Shown here piece by piece: positions 1-9,905 of a stretch of 64,000 nucleotides of DNA; positions within the stretch are counted from its first letter, which is position 1, and the number at the start of each line of letters is the position of its first letter. The DNA comes from Bacteroidota bacterium (GTDB lineage Bacteria; Bacteroidota; Bacteroidia; Chitinophagales; Chitinophagaceae): NCBI GenBank assembly GCA_016712665.1, contig JADJQP010000001.1:186001-250000 (forward strand). Reading direction: 5' to 3'. The position numbers and the translations under genes are program-made. The notes beneath the pieces are model-generated. The model saw nothing but the letters and a program-made list of their open reading frames with translations, made no database searches and was not told the origin of the DNA.

Positions 1-391
1 CTTTAATATCATCATACCATTCTTCATAGTAGTCGTTTCCATCACTATGGAATGTCAATACATTTTCGCCAATGAGAATAAATTTATAAACTCCTTTTGC
101 AATGAGAAGGTCAATAATATTTCTCTTTAGGGTTTGAATATCATTCTCAATCGCATCGTTCCATTCCCCTAAAAGTTCTATTATGACATAGTTCACATCG
201 TAATCGACAAAAATAATTTTGAGGTATAAGGTTCGCGAATCTATTTCGTCCCATTGCGGATGTATGTAATAATTATACACCGTATTTGAATACTCGAATT
301 CACTATACACCCTTCCGTAGAAAGGGGATTTTTCATCTTCCTCGGCGGTATACAAATGCCGCCAATTGTAGTAAGGTTCTATATCGTGCAT
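1..391 (-). CDS. Conserved hypothetical protein, partial (runs off left edge)
   Basis: The minus-strand frame is open from an ATG at 391 to the window edge, about 130 codons, with no stop. It starts MHDIEPYYNW and contains YSEFEYSNTVYNYYIHPQW, then a segment ending in ILIGENVLTFHSDGND and YYEEWYDD at the edge. The sequence is acidic and aromatic-rich, with no signal peptide and no membrane segment, so it is probably cytoplasmic. It resembles a small conserved protein family of unknown function that I recall from Bacteroidota genomes; I cannot name a domain. The stop codon lies outside the window. The plus-strand open frame over 286-525 is a shadow of this gene. Existence of the gene is well supported by natural-looking composition; function is unknown. 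Confidence 0.75.
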   Translation of the reverse strand, partial: MHDIEPYYNWRHLYTAEEDEKSPFYGRVYSEFEYSNTVYNYYIHPQWDEIDSRTLYLKIIFVDYDVNYVIIELLGEWNDAIENDIQTLKRNIIDLLIAKGVYKFILIGENVLTFHSDGNDYYEEWYDDIK

Positions 392-539
392 ACTATTTGA
401 ACGCTGATTATTATGATTTCCACGGATTGTTTCGCATATTCATTTTAGGTTTTGAAAATCTGTGTGGATGTCCTAGACGTGTTCTACTGTTTTTAAATCA
501 TCTATTATTTAAAAGTCGTTTCTGAATCGTCAATCTGAC

Positions 540-835
540 AAAATCATTCCAATCCACTCAATCTGTGTTCTATTGCCGTAGTGCCTTTTCCAAATCATTC
601 CTATTTTGAGCGACAAGTATTCTTTTTAATGAAAAGGTCTGCTTAACAAATCTGTGAAAATCATTCCAAGCTATTCAATCTGTGTTCTATTACCGTAGTG
701 CCAAATCCAATTCATTCCTATTTTGAGCGACAAGTTTTCTTTTTTAATAAATAGGTCTGTTTAACAAATCTGTGAAAATCATTCCAATCCACTCAATCTG
801 TGTTCTATTGCCGTAGTGCCTTTTCCAAATCACCT
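540..835. repeat. 117-118 bp tandem repeat, about 2.4 copies, overlapping the 3' end of the PLP gene
   Basis: Units start at 540, 657 and 775, each with AAAATCATTCCAA or a close variant, followed by a CAATCTGTGTTCTATTRCCG block. The third, partial unit runs into the PLP-enzyme gene: its block at 803-832 is the end of that gene. Units 1 and 2 therefore carry extra copies of the last codons (DLEKALRQ-stop in unit 1, a diverged version in unit 2). Together with the 148 bases at 392-539, in which I see nothing, this fills the gap between the two genes. Confidence 0.85.
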
Positions 836-2028
836 AAAATATCTTCCACATCCTCAATGCCGACACTCATTCGTATAAGACCATCCGTTATACCTGATTT
901 CAATCGCAATTCAGGTGCCACACCCACATGGGTAGTGCTGGCAGGATGCGAGATTAAGGTGTCACAGGTACCTAACGATACAGCACTGGTGCAAAGAGCC
1001 AATTGATTGATGAATTTTTTTGCTGCCTCAAATCCACCTTGCACTTCAAAACTCATTAAAGCACCGGCATGCCGCATTTGTTTCTTACAGAGATGAAAAT
1101 CCGGATGTTGTTCTAATCCTAAATAATTGACAAAGGCCACATTGGCATGTGACTGTAAAAAAGCAGCCACGTGTTCCGCATTCGCGCAATGCTTTTGCAT
1201 TCTCAATTGCAGGGTTTTCAATCCGTTATTCAATAAAAAGGCATCAAAGGCATTTGAATTTCCGCCCAACAGTCGGTGATGCTTGGTTACTTTTGTTTTC
1301 ATCCACTCTAAATCGCGACCAATAAGCACACCGCCAACAGCAGTACCATGTCCGTTTAAAAATTTTGTGGTAGAATGCATTACAAAATCAACTCCAAACC
1401 GAAAGGGCTGTTGCAAATAGGGAGTGGCAAAGGTATTGTCTACAGATACTTTGCAACCATAGAGATGCGCTATTTGAGTGAGCGCTTCTATATCCACACA
1501 TTGCAGGGTAGGATTTGCAGGTGTTTCAAGATACAGCAACTTTATGTTACTATCATGTTTAAGTGTTTCTTCCACCAGATTCAAATCCTTGAAATCGATA
1601 ATGATTGTTTCTATTCCACAATTGGGTAATACTTTGTCTACCAACTCTTGCGTACCTCCGTATAAGGACAAATGGGTGAGTACTTTTTCATCATTCTTTA
1701 CATTGGCAAGTATCAGTGTGGCAATAGCAGCCATCCCCGATGAATGCAAAATAGCTTTTAGCTCGAGAGGACTCCCATCGTCGTTACATAAACTATATGC
1801 CTCCAACGCGGCAATTTTTTCTTCTGTTTGGTTATTGGTAGGGTTTCCAAATCGGCCGTAGATATAGCCTTTTTCTTTACCGGTAAACAAATTGACTCCA
1901 TGTTCGGCGCTATCAAAAAGGTAGGTGCTTGATGCATAAATAGGCGTAATATGACTATGATGCTGTTCTACCTCGAAACCGGCATGTACACAACTTGTAC
2001 CAAATCCAATACGTTGCTCTTTTTTCAT
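805..2028 (-). CDS. PLP-dependent trans-sulfuration enzyme (cystathionine gamma-synthase / methionine gamma-lyase family)
   Basis: This 407-residue protein has the usual length and motifs of the Cys/Met metabolism PLP family. These are the YGRFGNPT substrate/cofactor loop (residues 58-64), SSGMAA (96-101), SLYGGT (121-125), the PLP-contacting Asp in DNTF (197) and the Schiff-base lysine in HSTTKFLNGHG (Lys222). Family members act in the cytoplasm on cysteine, homocysteine or methionine by beta/gamma elimination or replacement. The sequence alone does not separate cystathionine gamma-synthase, cystathionine gamma-lyase, methionine gamma-lyase and O-acetylhomoserine sulfhydrylase. The ATG at 2028 is the only reasonable start. 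A TACCTTTG box at 2041-2034 lies so close that the mRNA may have almost no leader. The gene is divergent from the DinB gene. Its last codons are duplicated downstream in a tandem repeat. Confidence 0.88.
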   Translation of the reverse strand: MKKEQRIGFGTSCVHAGFEVEQHHSHITPIYASSTYLFDSAEHGVNLFTGKEKGYIYGRFGNPTNNQTEEKIAALEAYSLCNDDGSPLELKAILHSSGMAAIATLILANVKNDEKVLTHLSLYGGTQELVDKVLPNCGIETIIIDFKDLNLVEETLKHDSNIKLLYLETPANPTLQCVDIEALTQIAHLYGCKVSVDNTFATPYLQQPFRFGVDFVMHSTTKFLNGHGTAVGGVLIGRDLEWMKTKVTKHHRLLGGNSNAFDAFLLNNGLKTLQLRMQKHCANAEHVAAFLQSHANVAFVNYLGLEQHPDFHLCKKQMRHAGALMSFEVQGGFEAAKKFINQLALCTSAVSLGTCDTLISHPASTTHVGVAPELRLKSGITDGLIRMSVGIEDVEDILGDLEKALRQ

Positions 2029-2033
2029 GTGCG

Positions 2034-2041
2034 CAAAGGTA
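2034..2041 (-). promoter_or_regulatory. -7 box TACCTTTG for the PLP enzyme gene
   Basis: The minus strand matches the Bacteroidota -7 consensus TAnnTTTG six bases upstream of the start codon. No clear TTG -33 element was seen. If used, it predicts a leaderless or near-leaderless transcript. Confidence 0.4.
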
Positions 2042-2074
2042 TTATTTATTTTTCGAACCCCTTATCTTTACATC

Positions 2075-2573
2075 ATGAAACCAATTCTTTTTGATTATAC
2101 GCAATACAATGTATGGGCCAATGCCTTGCTCATCGACTTGCTCAAAAACCTCAATGACGAACAGTTGGATCAAGACTTAGGTGGAAGTTTCGCCACTGTC
2201 AGAAAGACCCTTTATCATATTTGGGGTGCTGAAAGTATTTGGATGCAACGTTTACAAATGGCGGAACAAGTTATATTACCGCAAGATCATTTCACAGGTG
2301 GATTTGCTGTGGCTTGTATGGAGTGGCAAAACACTTCAAAACAATTCGTAGTTTTGTAGAAAACAGTTTGATGATCGCGGGTTTGACCACGAATTGGTGT
2401 ATCATACCTTGAAAAAAGAGCCGATGAAAAGCAAGGTATATGAAGTCATTCAACATTGTATGAATCACAGTACCTTTCACAGGGGACAACTCATTCATTT
2501 CGCCCGTTTACTGGGTATTACCAAAATCCCATCTACCGACTTTATCACCTATACTCGGCAAAAAAAGGCATAA
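2075..2573 (+). CDS. DinB family protein, frame interrupted twice
   Basis: The start is MKPILFDYTQYNVWANALL, the typical N-terminus of the DinB/DUF664 metal-binding four-helix bundle family. The frame reaches EWQNTSK and then breaks. Adding one A in the run at 2338-2341 gives TIRSFVENS, and adding one T at 2367-2369 gives FDDRGFDHELVYHTLKKEP and then MNHSTFHRGQLIHFARLLG, ending at 2573. The restored protein is about 166 residues, the family's usual length. The histidines in the first helix region (YHIWGAE) and in HSTFHRGQ are the expected metal ligands. DinB-like proteins are cytoplasmic and include thiol-dependent enzymes; the substrate is not predictable. The ATG at 2075 is preferred over an upstream in-frame ATG at 2027 that overlaps the divergent gene. 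A weak -7-like TATCTTTA lies at 2063-2070. It converges with the TonB-receptor gene, two bases away. Confidence 0.8.
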
Positions 2574-2575
2574 AA

Positions 2576-4998
2576 TTATTTCGACTTGATTCTACTATTT
2601 TCACTATCCGCTCCCGATTTACGATCTCGTTGTCTTTCCACCTGATTGCTACCAAATCGATACGAAATATTCAAACGTAGCTGCCGGCTTTCATAATTAC
2701 CATTAGCATCTACATACAAACCTGAAAAATTACTGATGGCAAACCATCGTTGTGTTTTAAATACATCCGACAAACTTAGCTTCGCGGTTAATTTCTTTTG
2801 CAAAAAGGTTTTCTGTAATCCCAAATCTAAACTACCCATGGGTTTTAATTTAAAAGTGCCCCCCCAATAGTTGGGACCACTATACCAACCGGAAATATTC
2901 AGCGAAAAATCCTTGGGCAAGGTAAAAGTATTGTCGGCGTAAAACGTATAGGTATAGTACTGATTGCTTAATTTTCTTCCTTCAAAATCGGCCTGCAACT
3001 GATTATAGTTGGCATTGATATTAGCCATAATCATCCACCACTTTTTTACGGGCACCGGAAATGAAATATTAATGCCGGCAATATCGAGGGTAGCAAAATT
3101 CTTTTGGGTGACATAGGTTCGCGAAAATTCAGTGGTATCTGTAGTTTGCATAAACATATCTCGAACATGACTGTAACTTAAAGAAGTGGTGAAGTACTGC
3201 ATAAAAGTATGGGTCAAATCAAAGGTATTGGTGTATTGCGGCCGAAGAAACGCATTGCCTTTCTCGTAAGTCAATTCATCTAATTTGATTTCAAAGGGAT
3301 TCAAATCCTGATAATTAGGTCGGTCAATTCTTCTACTATAGGTCATTCCTATTTGATGTTTGGAATTAATGGTATACGAAAAACCGGCACTTGGAAAAAA
3401 ATTCAAATATTCACGTTCCACGGTATCATCGTTTTGCGGTGTCGCACTACTTAGCATTCCCTTTGAATGTGTGTGTTCAGCTCTAATACCCATTTGAAAC
3501 GACCATTTTTCAAAAGCTCTCGAAAAATTTAGATAAGCAGCATTTACATTTTCACTATAAACGAAACGATTGGTTCTATTTACATTAAGGGTATCGATAC
3601 CATTCACTACATCATAAAAATCAAAGTCATTATCCGTTTTAACTAATGCTGATTTAATTCCAATACCGAGTTTCCCTTTAAATACATTTTGTTCGTAATC
3701 TGCCTTGCCTGAGTAAATATGAATGGCGTTAGCAGTATTGCTTTTGTAGATTGCCTCGCTGGTAACGGCAGTTTCATCTTGATTCCAGTAAAAATTAGGT
3801 TGATAGCTTTTTCCTTGACTTTTGAAATTTCCATAATCCAAATCAATATTTACTGAATGGCCACTTGTGTCTTCATACTTATAATTTAGATTCGCATTAC
3901 CATTTCTTCGATTCATCGGAATTTTATTAGTCGCCTTCAATACCTGATTAAAAGCTGCATTTGCCGGACCAATCAAGGTTTTACTTTCGCTGCTAAAGTC
4001 ACCAGTACTTGACATCCCATTGACCATTACTCCAATCACATTTTTTGAATTGAGGTAATAATCCACTCCGGCTTTCAAGGAGTGATTGATCCCATCGCTA
4101 ACATTTTCTGATTTGAAATCGTAGCTATAATTATTTTGGGTTCGGTCAAAATTTTGAAAATTATAGTCTTTCCCATTATTGATGCTATAATTTCCAAATA
4201 GGTTTACCTTTTTGCTTCTATTGTTGAGACTCAGACCGGCAGTTTGTTTAAAATATTTTCCTTGCGCCACCCCTACATTTACATTTCCATTGGTGCCAAA
4301 TTTTTTATTCTTTTTTAGTTTAATATTAATGATTCCTGCATTGCCCGATGCATCATACTTTGCAGAAGGATTCGCGATCAGTTCAATACTTTCAATATTA
4401 TTGGATTGCATATTCTTCAGCATAGCAGCAAGGTCTTTATTATCCATATAGGTGGGCTTTCCATCAATATAAATGAGTACATTGCTTTTGCCCCGCATTT
4501 CAACATTATCATCCTTATCTACCCGTACACCTGGGCACTTACGAAGCAATTCCAGGGCATTCATACCAGCGGCATTGATACTTTGTTCCACATTAAAAAC
4601 CGTTTTATCGGCTTTCACTTCAATCAATGGTTTTTTAGCGGTCACATTCACCTCTTTCAGTGTTTTCTCCCCTGCAAGTAAAGATATGTTATGTATCAAA
4701 TCATTTTCATTACAACTGATTTCAGAAGAGTAATACTTTTTATTCCCTAAAATGCTACAGGAAATAATATATCTCCCTTTTCTACTTCATCAAATTGGTA
4801 TTCACCCTTATCGTTGGTGACATCGCCTTTTACCAAACTGGAATCTTTACTATTTAATAGCAAAACACTTGCAAATGATGCCGGGCTATTATCTGAATTC
4901 CGCACAACTCCGGAAATCTTTGGAGCTGCAACCACTGCTCGAAATGCAGAAAATATCAATAGGCTAAAAAATAATGTGGTAAGTGTAAGTGGTTTCAA
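2576..4998 (-). CDS. TonB-dependent outer membrane receptor (OMP_b-brl_3 type), one frameshift
   Basis: The N-terminal signal sequence (KPLTLTTLFFSLLIFSAF) is followed by a carboxypeptidase-regulatory-like domain (ISGVVRNSDNSPASFASVLLL ending near GEYQFDEVEKG). The frame breaks at the T-run 4778-4781; one added base restores KGRYIISCSILGNKKYYSSE. Then come a plug domain (VNVTAKKPLIEVKADKTVF, DGKPTYM, ANPSAKYDASGNAGIINIK) and a long beta-barrel ending LRLNISYRFGSN. The restored length is about 807 residues, normal for Bacteroidota outer-membrane beta-barrel family proteins. These import large substrates or act in envelope remodelling; no SusD partner lies nearby, so the substrate is unknown. 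No ATG lies near the start. I place it at TTG 4998 because a -7 box at 5017-5024 overlaps the alternative TTG at 5019. Confidence 0.82.
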
Positions 4999-5016
4999 AA
5001 TAAAATAATTTTGAAA

Positions 5017-5024
5017 CAAATGTA
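5017..5024 (-). promoter_or_regulatory. -7 box TACATTTG for the TonB receptor gene
   Basis: The box matches TAnnTTTG on the minus strand, with a TTG at 5045-5043 separated by 18 bases, the expected -33/-7 spacing for Bacteroidota. It argues for a translation start downstream of 5017, at TTG 4998. Confidence 0.55.
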
Positions 5025-5094
5025 GTGGGCCTTACTAAATGACAAATATGACATTATATGAATGGAAAAAAATAAATGACCATTGGCAAAAAAT

Positions 5095-5508
5095 CTAATT
5101 TACAACCAATGTTGAGTCCTTACTAATCGGAATAATATGACAGCAATCGGCCTTCACCTTATATACTTGCTGTTTGATGATTTGCCCATTTCGAAACACT
5201 TTAAACAATACATTGTTTTCAATATTAACGCCTAAAGTATTCATATGACTGTCGTCTATTATGGTATACAAATTTTGACCGGGAATTGTTGGACCCGTTT
5301 GTGATTGAATCAATACCGAATCCTCACTAAAGGTTTCCACTTTATCAGGAATAAAGTCTGCTCCAAGCGAATCAATCAAATGAATAGTCATCATTCTAAA
5401 ATCAGCAGTGCAAATAACCCCTATACATGAGTTCGGTGTTCTTTTGGTTCCACAGGAGAAGAGAATAACAACAGAAAAAATTAAAATGCCTCTTATTATT
5501 TGAATCAT
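5095..5508 (-). CDS. Hypothetical lipoprotein
   Basis: This 137-residue protein has an N-terminal hydrophobic stretch (IIRGILIFSVVILFS) ending in a lipobox-like LFSC, so Cys19 is the likely lipidated residue. The mature part is beta-rich in appearance, with cysteines in SCIGVIC and a late DCCH motif. No known domain was recognised. The gene stands alone between the TonB receptor and the SDR gene, with about 75-100 bases on each side and no clear promoter box. It probably sits in the periplasm or outer membrane. The product class is fairly secure; the function is unknown. Confidence 0.7.
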   Translation of the reverse strand: MIQIIRGILIFSVVILFSCGTKRTPNSCIGVICTADFRMMTIHLIDSLGADFIPDKVETFSEDSVLIQSQTGPTIPGQNLYTIIDDSHMNTLGVNIENNVLFKVFRNGQIIKQQVYKVKADCCHIIPISKDSTLVVN

Positions 5509-5605
5509 GACTAAAAAATAATTCTATACAAATTTCGAAAATAAAATCAAGAATATATGTTTGGAAATGTCCATTTTTCTGTTGTCACTTCCAAAAAAAT
5601 GCCCG

Positions 5606-6391
5606 TTAAATACTACCGGTGCGACCTCCATCTACACAAATACTTTGACCCGTCACATAGCTGGCAGCTGGTGTGGCTAAAAAGGCAGCGACGGCTGCTA
5701 TTTCCTCTGCCTGACCAAAGCGACGCATCGGTATTTCATGCAACATTTCCTCTTCTACATTGTTGACAGCTATATTGAATTTTTTTGCTTTATTTTCAAT
5801 AATGGATGATAAGCGGATGGTGGCGGTTGCTCCGGGTAAAACATTATTTACCGTTATGCCATCGGCAGCTACTTCATTTGCCAAGGTTTTTGCCCATCCA
5901 GCAACAGCCGCTCTCGTAGTATTACTTACTCCTAAATTAGGAAGAGGTACTTTCACAGAGGTAGAAACAATATTAACTATTCGTCCATACCCTTCCCGTT
6001 TCATTCCAACCAATAAAGCAGTAGCAATATTATGATTATTGATTAAATGCAAATTCAATGCAGATATAAAATCAGCGTCAACGGCATCTGTTATTTTGCC
6101 GGCTGGTGGCCCTCCCGTGTTATTGATGAGAATATGTATGGTATGCTTTTGCGCAAAATCAGAAATAATTTGTTTAACACTAAGCGTATCTGCGAAATCG
6201 GCTAGCAGACACGAATGCTTTTGACCTTGTTTAGTGTCAAGTGCTTCAAGGGCCATCCCCAAACTATTTTCGTTTCGTGCCAGCAAAGTACAGTTTGCGC
6301 CCAATAGGGCCAACTCCTTAGCAATCGCAAAACCAATTCCTTGGGTGCTGCCACAAATCAGTGCATTTTTTTTATGTAATGATAGATTCAT
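5606..6391 (-). CDS. SDR family oxidoreductase lacking the YxxxK catalytic pair
   Basis: The 261-residue Rossmann-fold protein has a dinucleotide-binding turn GSTQGIG (14-20), NNTGGPPAG at 90-98 (variant of the NNAG motif) and a C-terminal SYVTGQSICVDGGR typical of 3-oxoacyl-ACP-reductase-like SDRs. Where the active-site YxxxK should be, the sequence is VSNTTRAAV, so Tyr is replaced by Ser156 and Lys by Arg160. This fits the BKR-like SDR subgroup with a non-canonical tetrad rather than classical FabG. It is translated just after the outer-membrane protein gene (three-base gap), so the two form an operon. The cofactor is probably NAD(P)H; the substrate cannot be inferred. Confidence 0.85.
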   Translation of the reverse strand: MNLSLHKKNALICGSTQGIGFAIAKELALLGANCTLLARNENSLGMALEALDTKQGQKHSCLLADFADTLSVKQIISDFAQKHTIHILINNTGGPPAGKITDAVDADFISALNLHLINNHNIATALLVGMKREGYGRIVNIVSTSVKVPLPNLGVSNTTRAAVAGWAKTLANEVAADGITVNNVLPGATATIRLSSIIENKAKKFNIAVNNVEEEMLHEIPMRRFGQAEEIAAVAAFLATPAASYVTGQSICVDGGRTGSI

Positions 6392-6394
6392 TTT

Positions 6395-7087
6395 CTAATG
6401 GATTGAAGCGGTTTTTGTGTCCGTATCCTTCTTTTTCAATTTTAAAGTATTCTCATCTAAATGAATTCCCAAGGAAATGGTCGTCATTTTGGCCACAGCT
6501 TTGGTGAATGAAGGATTGTAAAAATTAGTCAAGTAATAGTTCCCTGTCAAACTAATTCCTTTATAAGAAACACCTGCAAATACAGAAGCAAACAAATAGG
6601 CTGCATCATTGCTAAAAAATTCATTGTACTTATACAACTTATCGTCATTTAAGAAATACTTTTTTTTGTAATTAAAAGCCAAGGCAACATCAGCACCTAC
6701 TTTTAGCATAAATTTCTTATCCGCTAAAAAAAATTTGACACCCAAAGGGGCTCCAATAGTATACACGCGCTCTTTATATCGAATAGAATCATTGATTCGG
6801 GTAATGAGTCCAATATTTTTTAGTTGAAAACCGGTAAAGGGTGCAAAATTAGCATGCAAATTAAAATTGATATCTACACCGATATTAAAAAAATAAGAAT
6901 AGCGTGGTATGGTTTTGTAACTAAGATTTCCTGATTTTAGGGTAGCAAATTGTAACAGACTCCCCTCTACTCCTGAGGTTAAGGTTACCTTTTTTGTTTC
7001 GTAGTTAGGTATGCTATTGGAAGTAGGTTGGGCACTCAATAAGCGTACAAAAAATAAGGTCAAAAATAGTAAGGAAAATACTCTCAT
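6395..7087 (-). CDS. Outer membrane beta-barrel protein, uncharacterised
   Basis: From the ATG at 7087 the protein is about 230 residues with a signal peptide (MRVFSLLFLTLFFVRLLSAQ). The body has alternating hydrophobic/polar strands and aromatic residues at strand ends (YFFNIGVDINFNLHANFAPF, ISLTGNYYLTNFYNPSF, TTISLGIHL), typical of small Bacteroidota beta-barrels of the PorT/OmpW-like size class. An upstream in-frame ATG at 7111 is rejected because the -7 box at 7109-7116 covers it. The gene heads a two-gene operon with the SDR and is divergent from serS. It probably lies in the outer membrane; the role is unknown. Confidence 0.72.
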   Translation of the reverse strand: MRVFSLLFLTLFFVRLLSAQPTSNSIPNYETKKVTLTSGVEGSLLQFATLKSGNLSYKTIPRYSYFFNIGVDINFNLHANFAPFTGFQLKNIGLITRINDSIRYKERVYTIGAPLGVKFFLADKKFMLKVGADVALAFNYKKKYFLNDDKLYKYNEFFSNDAAYLFASVFAGVSYKGISLTGNYYLTNFYNPSFTKAVAKMTTISLGIHLDENTLKLKKKDTDTKTASIH

Positions 7088-7108
7088 TGTGTTATCAAGG
7101 ATTTGCCA

Positions 7109-7116
7109 CAAAAGTA
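7109..7116 (-). promoter_or_regulatory. -7 box TACTTTTG for the outer-membrane protein/SDR operon
   Basis: The minus strand matches TAnnTTTG, with a TTG at 7140-7138 about 21 bases upstream. Its position selects the downstream ATG at 7087 as the start. Confidence 0.55.
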
Positions 7117-7176
7117 ATATTAATATCTTTAATCATTCAATTCAAATTTTCATTGCTAAATCAAGCACTACTTTCT

Positions 7177-7184
7177 TATTTTTG
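7177..7184 (+). promoter_or_regulatory. -7 box TATTTTTG for serS
   Basis: It matches TAnnTTTG on the plus strand, with a TTG at 7153-7155 (spacer 21) and the serS ATG 20 bases downstream. Confidence 0.55.
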
Positions 7185-7203
7185 CCCAATTAAAAAAAGA
7201 CAA

Positions 7204-8476
7204 ATGCTACAACTCAATATATTACGCACTCAAAAAGAATTTGTATTAGAGCGACTTCGTGTTAAAAATTTTAAGACCCCTGAGTCTGTTGAGCTCATTT
7301 TAAAGATTGATGAACAAAGACGAAAAATTCAAACCGAGAATGAAGAATTACTGGCAAAGATCAATGTGGCCTCTAAGGAAATTGGAAAATTGATTGCAGC
7401 GGGCGATACTGAAAATGCCGAAAACCATGAAAGCCGATGTCGCTCGCTTTAAGGAAAGCACCAAAAAACTTACTGAAAAATTAAATGCACTTGAACAACA
7501 ACAACATGATGAACTCGTTTTAATTCCCAATCTACCACACACGCTCGTGCCCATCGGAACAACACCTGAAGAAAATGTAGAAGTAAAAACAGGCAATGAA
7601 ATTCCGTCGCTTCATGAGGGATCCGTTCCGCATTGGGACCTTTGTACAAAATACAATTTGATTAACTTTGAACTAGGTACCAAAATTACAGGAGCCGGAT
7701 TTCCGGTGTATGTGAATCAAGGTGCGCGATTACAACGTGCCTTGGTCAATTATTTTCTTGACTTCAATACCAAAGCAGGATATATTGAATACCAACCCCC
7801 GCATGTGGTGAACGCTGCATCAGCATTTGGCACTGGACAACTACCTGATAAGGAAGGACAAATGTATCATTGCACTGTTGACGATTTATACCTTATTCCA
7901 ACGGCAGAGGTACCAGTTACAAATATCTACCGTGACGAAATTATTAAGGAAAATGAGTTGCCTATTAAAATGACAGCATATACCCCTTGCTTTCGTCGGG
8001 AAGCAGGAAGTTACGGAAAAGATGTACGCGGTTTAAATCGACTCCATCAATTTGACAAAGTAGAAATCGTTCAATTTTCGGTACCCGAAAAGTCTTATGA
8101 AGTATTAGATGAAATGGTCGCTCACGTTGAGAAACTTATTCAGTCACTTGAACTTCCGTATCGAATATTAAGACTGTGTGGGGGCGATATGAGCTTTTCC
8201 TCTGCACTTACCTATGATTTTGAAGTGTACAGTGCTGCGCAAAAACGTTGGCTTGAAGTAAGCTCTGTTTCAAACTTTGAAACGTTTCAGACCAACAGAA
8301 TGAAGATTCGATATAAAAATGCGGATGGAAAAATGCAATTGGTTCACTCACTCAATGGCTCGTCGCTAGCTTTGCCGCGCATTGTAGCTTGCCTTCTCGA
8401 AAATAATCAAACACCGGAGGGTATCAAAATACCTGCCGCACTAGCATCCTATTTTGGAGGAAATATCATCCGGTGA
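7204..8476 (+). CDS. serS: Seryl-tRNA synthetase, one frameshift
   Basis: It charges tRNA-Ser with serine in the cytoplasm. The N-terminal long coiled-coil arm starts MLQLNILRTQKEFVLERL and runs through KIDEQRRKIQTENEELLAK. The frame breaks at 7424-7427 (one extra C, or two bases missing), after which ADVARFKESTKKLTEKLNAL continues the arm. The class II catalytic core follows: LIPTAEVPVTN (serine-binding TAE), motif 2 in CFRREAGSYGKDVRGLNR, HQFDKVEIVQF, and motif 3 in LNGSSLALPRIVACLLENNQ. The restored length is about 424 residues, the normal SerRS size. As an essential single-copy enzyme with all motifs intact, its frameshift is much more likely a sequence error than a real lesion. It is divergent from the outer-membrane protein gene and ends at a bidirectional terminator. 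Confidence 0.93.
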
Positions 8477-8546
8477 TTCATAGCCTCGCATTAAATACGC
8501 TCGTCCGGATATTTTTATCAAGATGGCTTCAAATGATATCCTATAA

Positions 8547-8580
8547 AAAGAGGTGGCTTCAAATTTGAAACCACCTCTTT
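8547..8580. terminator. Bidirectional intrinsic terminator between serS and the first giant T9SS gene
   Basis: The inverted repeat AAAGAGGTGG / CCACCTCTTT extends through CTTCAAA/TTTGAAA with one mismatch, with A/T-rich flanks. It lies between convergent serS and the minus-strand T9SS gene. Confidence 0.75.
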
Positions 8581-8608
8581 GATTATTAGGGTAAGGAATC
8601 TAAAATCC

Positions 8609-9905
8609 TTAATTCTTTCTCTTCACTTTGCTGGTGTGGCTTAGTGTGTTGTTTTCATACACCTGAATGGTATAAACCCCGCTTGCTATTTCACCCATGC
8701 TCAGTTTGATATTGTTCATACCCACTGCTGATTTCGCTTGGATTTGTTTGATCACTCTACCACTCATGTCTAATAACTTGACAGTTGTGTTTTGATCTTT
8801 AACAGCATACAAATCGATATTCAAGATATCAGTAGTTGGGTTTGGATAAATACTTACTGTACTTCCTGTAGCACCCCATATCAAGTCTACTATCTGTGCA
8901 TGTACACTTACCTTACCATCCATATCTACTTGTTGTAAACGGTAGTAGTTATGACCTAGGCTTGGTTTGTTGTTGATGCTTGAATAGTTGAGCGCTGGCG
9001 CTTTTACCGTTTACTGCTTTGCTGTTTACTTTCGCTAAAGTAGTGAAGTTGCTTCCATCGGTACTGTGTTGTAAGTTAAAGAACGCATTGTTTTGTTCGC
9101 TGCTTGTTGTCCAGCTTAGTTTATCAGAGCTCTCTAGTTTCACACCGCTAAAGCTTGTTACCGTGGCAGGTAATGGTACATTGCCAGGGTTTACACTATG
9201 CACTCTAAACTGACTGAAGCTTGGTGTATTGAAGCTCAATTCCCAATACGTTCCATTCCAGTTTACCGAAGGTGTAATCACAACAGGGGAGTTGCCTAGA
9301 CCCGCATCTGTATTCTTCGTAATACGAATATTCGGAATGTTTGGATCGGCATTGTTTCCAGTGGTTGGTAATGGTAAGTAAGGGAAGCGCTACGCCTAAA
9401 TTGTAATTGTCAAAGTCACTTTGATTGATATACAAAATCACATCCGCTGAACCATTATTGGTTGGAGTAATTTGATACCAACGACGTACAAATGGTTGTC
9501 CGTTATGAACGCCAAAGCCTGGATCTACGGTTACGGTACTGGTAGTTACACCAAGGATATTACCGCCTGCTCCATCATCTACGGTTGCTATCAAGTCGCA
9601 AGATCCATCATAATAATTCACATTGAAATCATCTCCATGATCTTGTGTTTGATTGGTAGTTGCAGGTGCAAGAATGCCACTCATTGGGTTTACAGTAACC
9701 AATACGGTTGTAGAACCGGTACAACCGATACCATCTGTACCTGTAACGGTATACGTAGTAGTTGCATTCGCAATGAAAGGAACATTATTGTTTACACCGC
9801 CTGTCCAAACAATCGTTGGAGCACCACTTGCACTTGGGGTAACTACTGTTTGGTTACAAGTAGTAGCAGGAGTTGCTGTTGCGCTAATCACAGGGGCAGG
9901 GTTTA
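8609..9905 (-). repeat. Shared C-terminal module, copy 1
   Basis: About 1.3 kb nearly identical to 14824-16120, 19449-20745 and 36221-37514. It encodes an Ig-like unit from TATPATTCNQTVV, a DHGDDFNVNYYD domain, and the T9SS sorting domain. This copy carries both frameshifts of its gene. Confidence 0.9.

Noticed and set aside
2029..2074. SAM or other sulfur-related riboswitch upstream of the PLP enzyme
   Set aside because: The divergent gap is only 46 bases and the promoter box leaves no room for a leader RNA.
7204..8476. Programmed ribosomal frameshifting as the explanation for split genes
   Set aside because: The breaks are in unrelated genes, in both directions, in ordinary short runs without slippery-site structure; sequence error explains all of them more simply.
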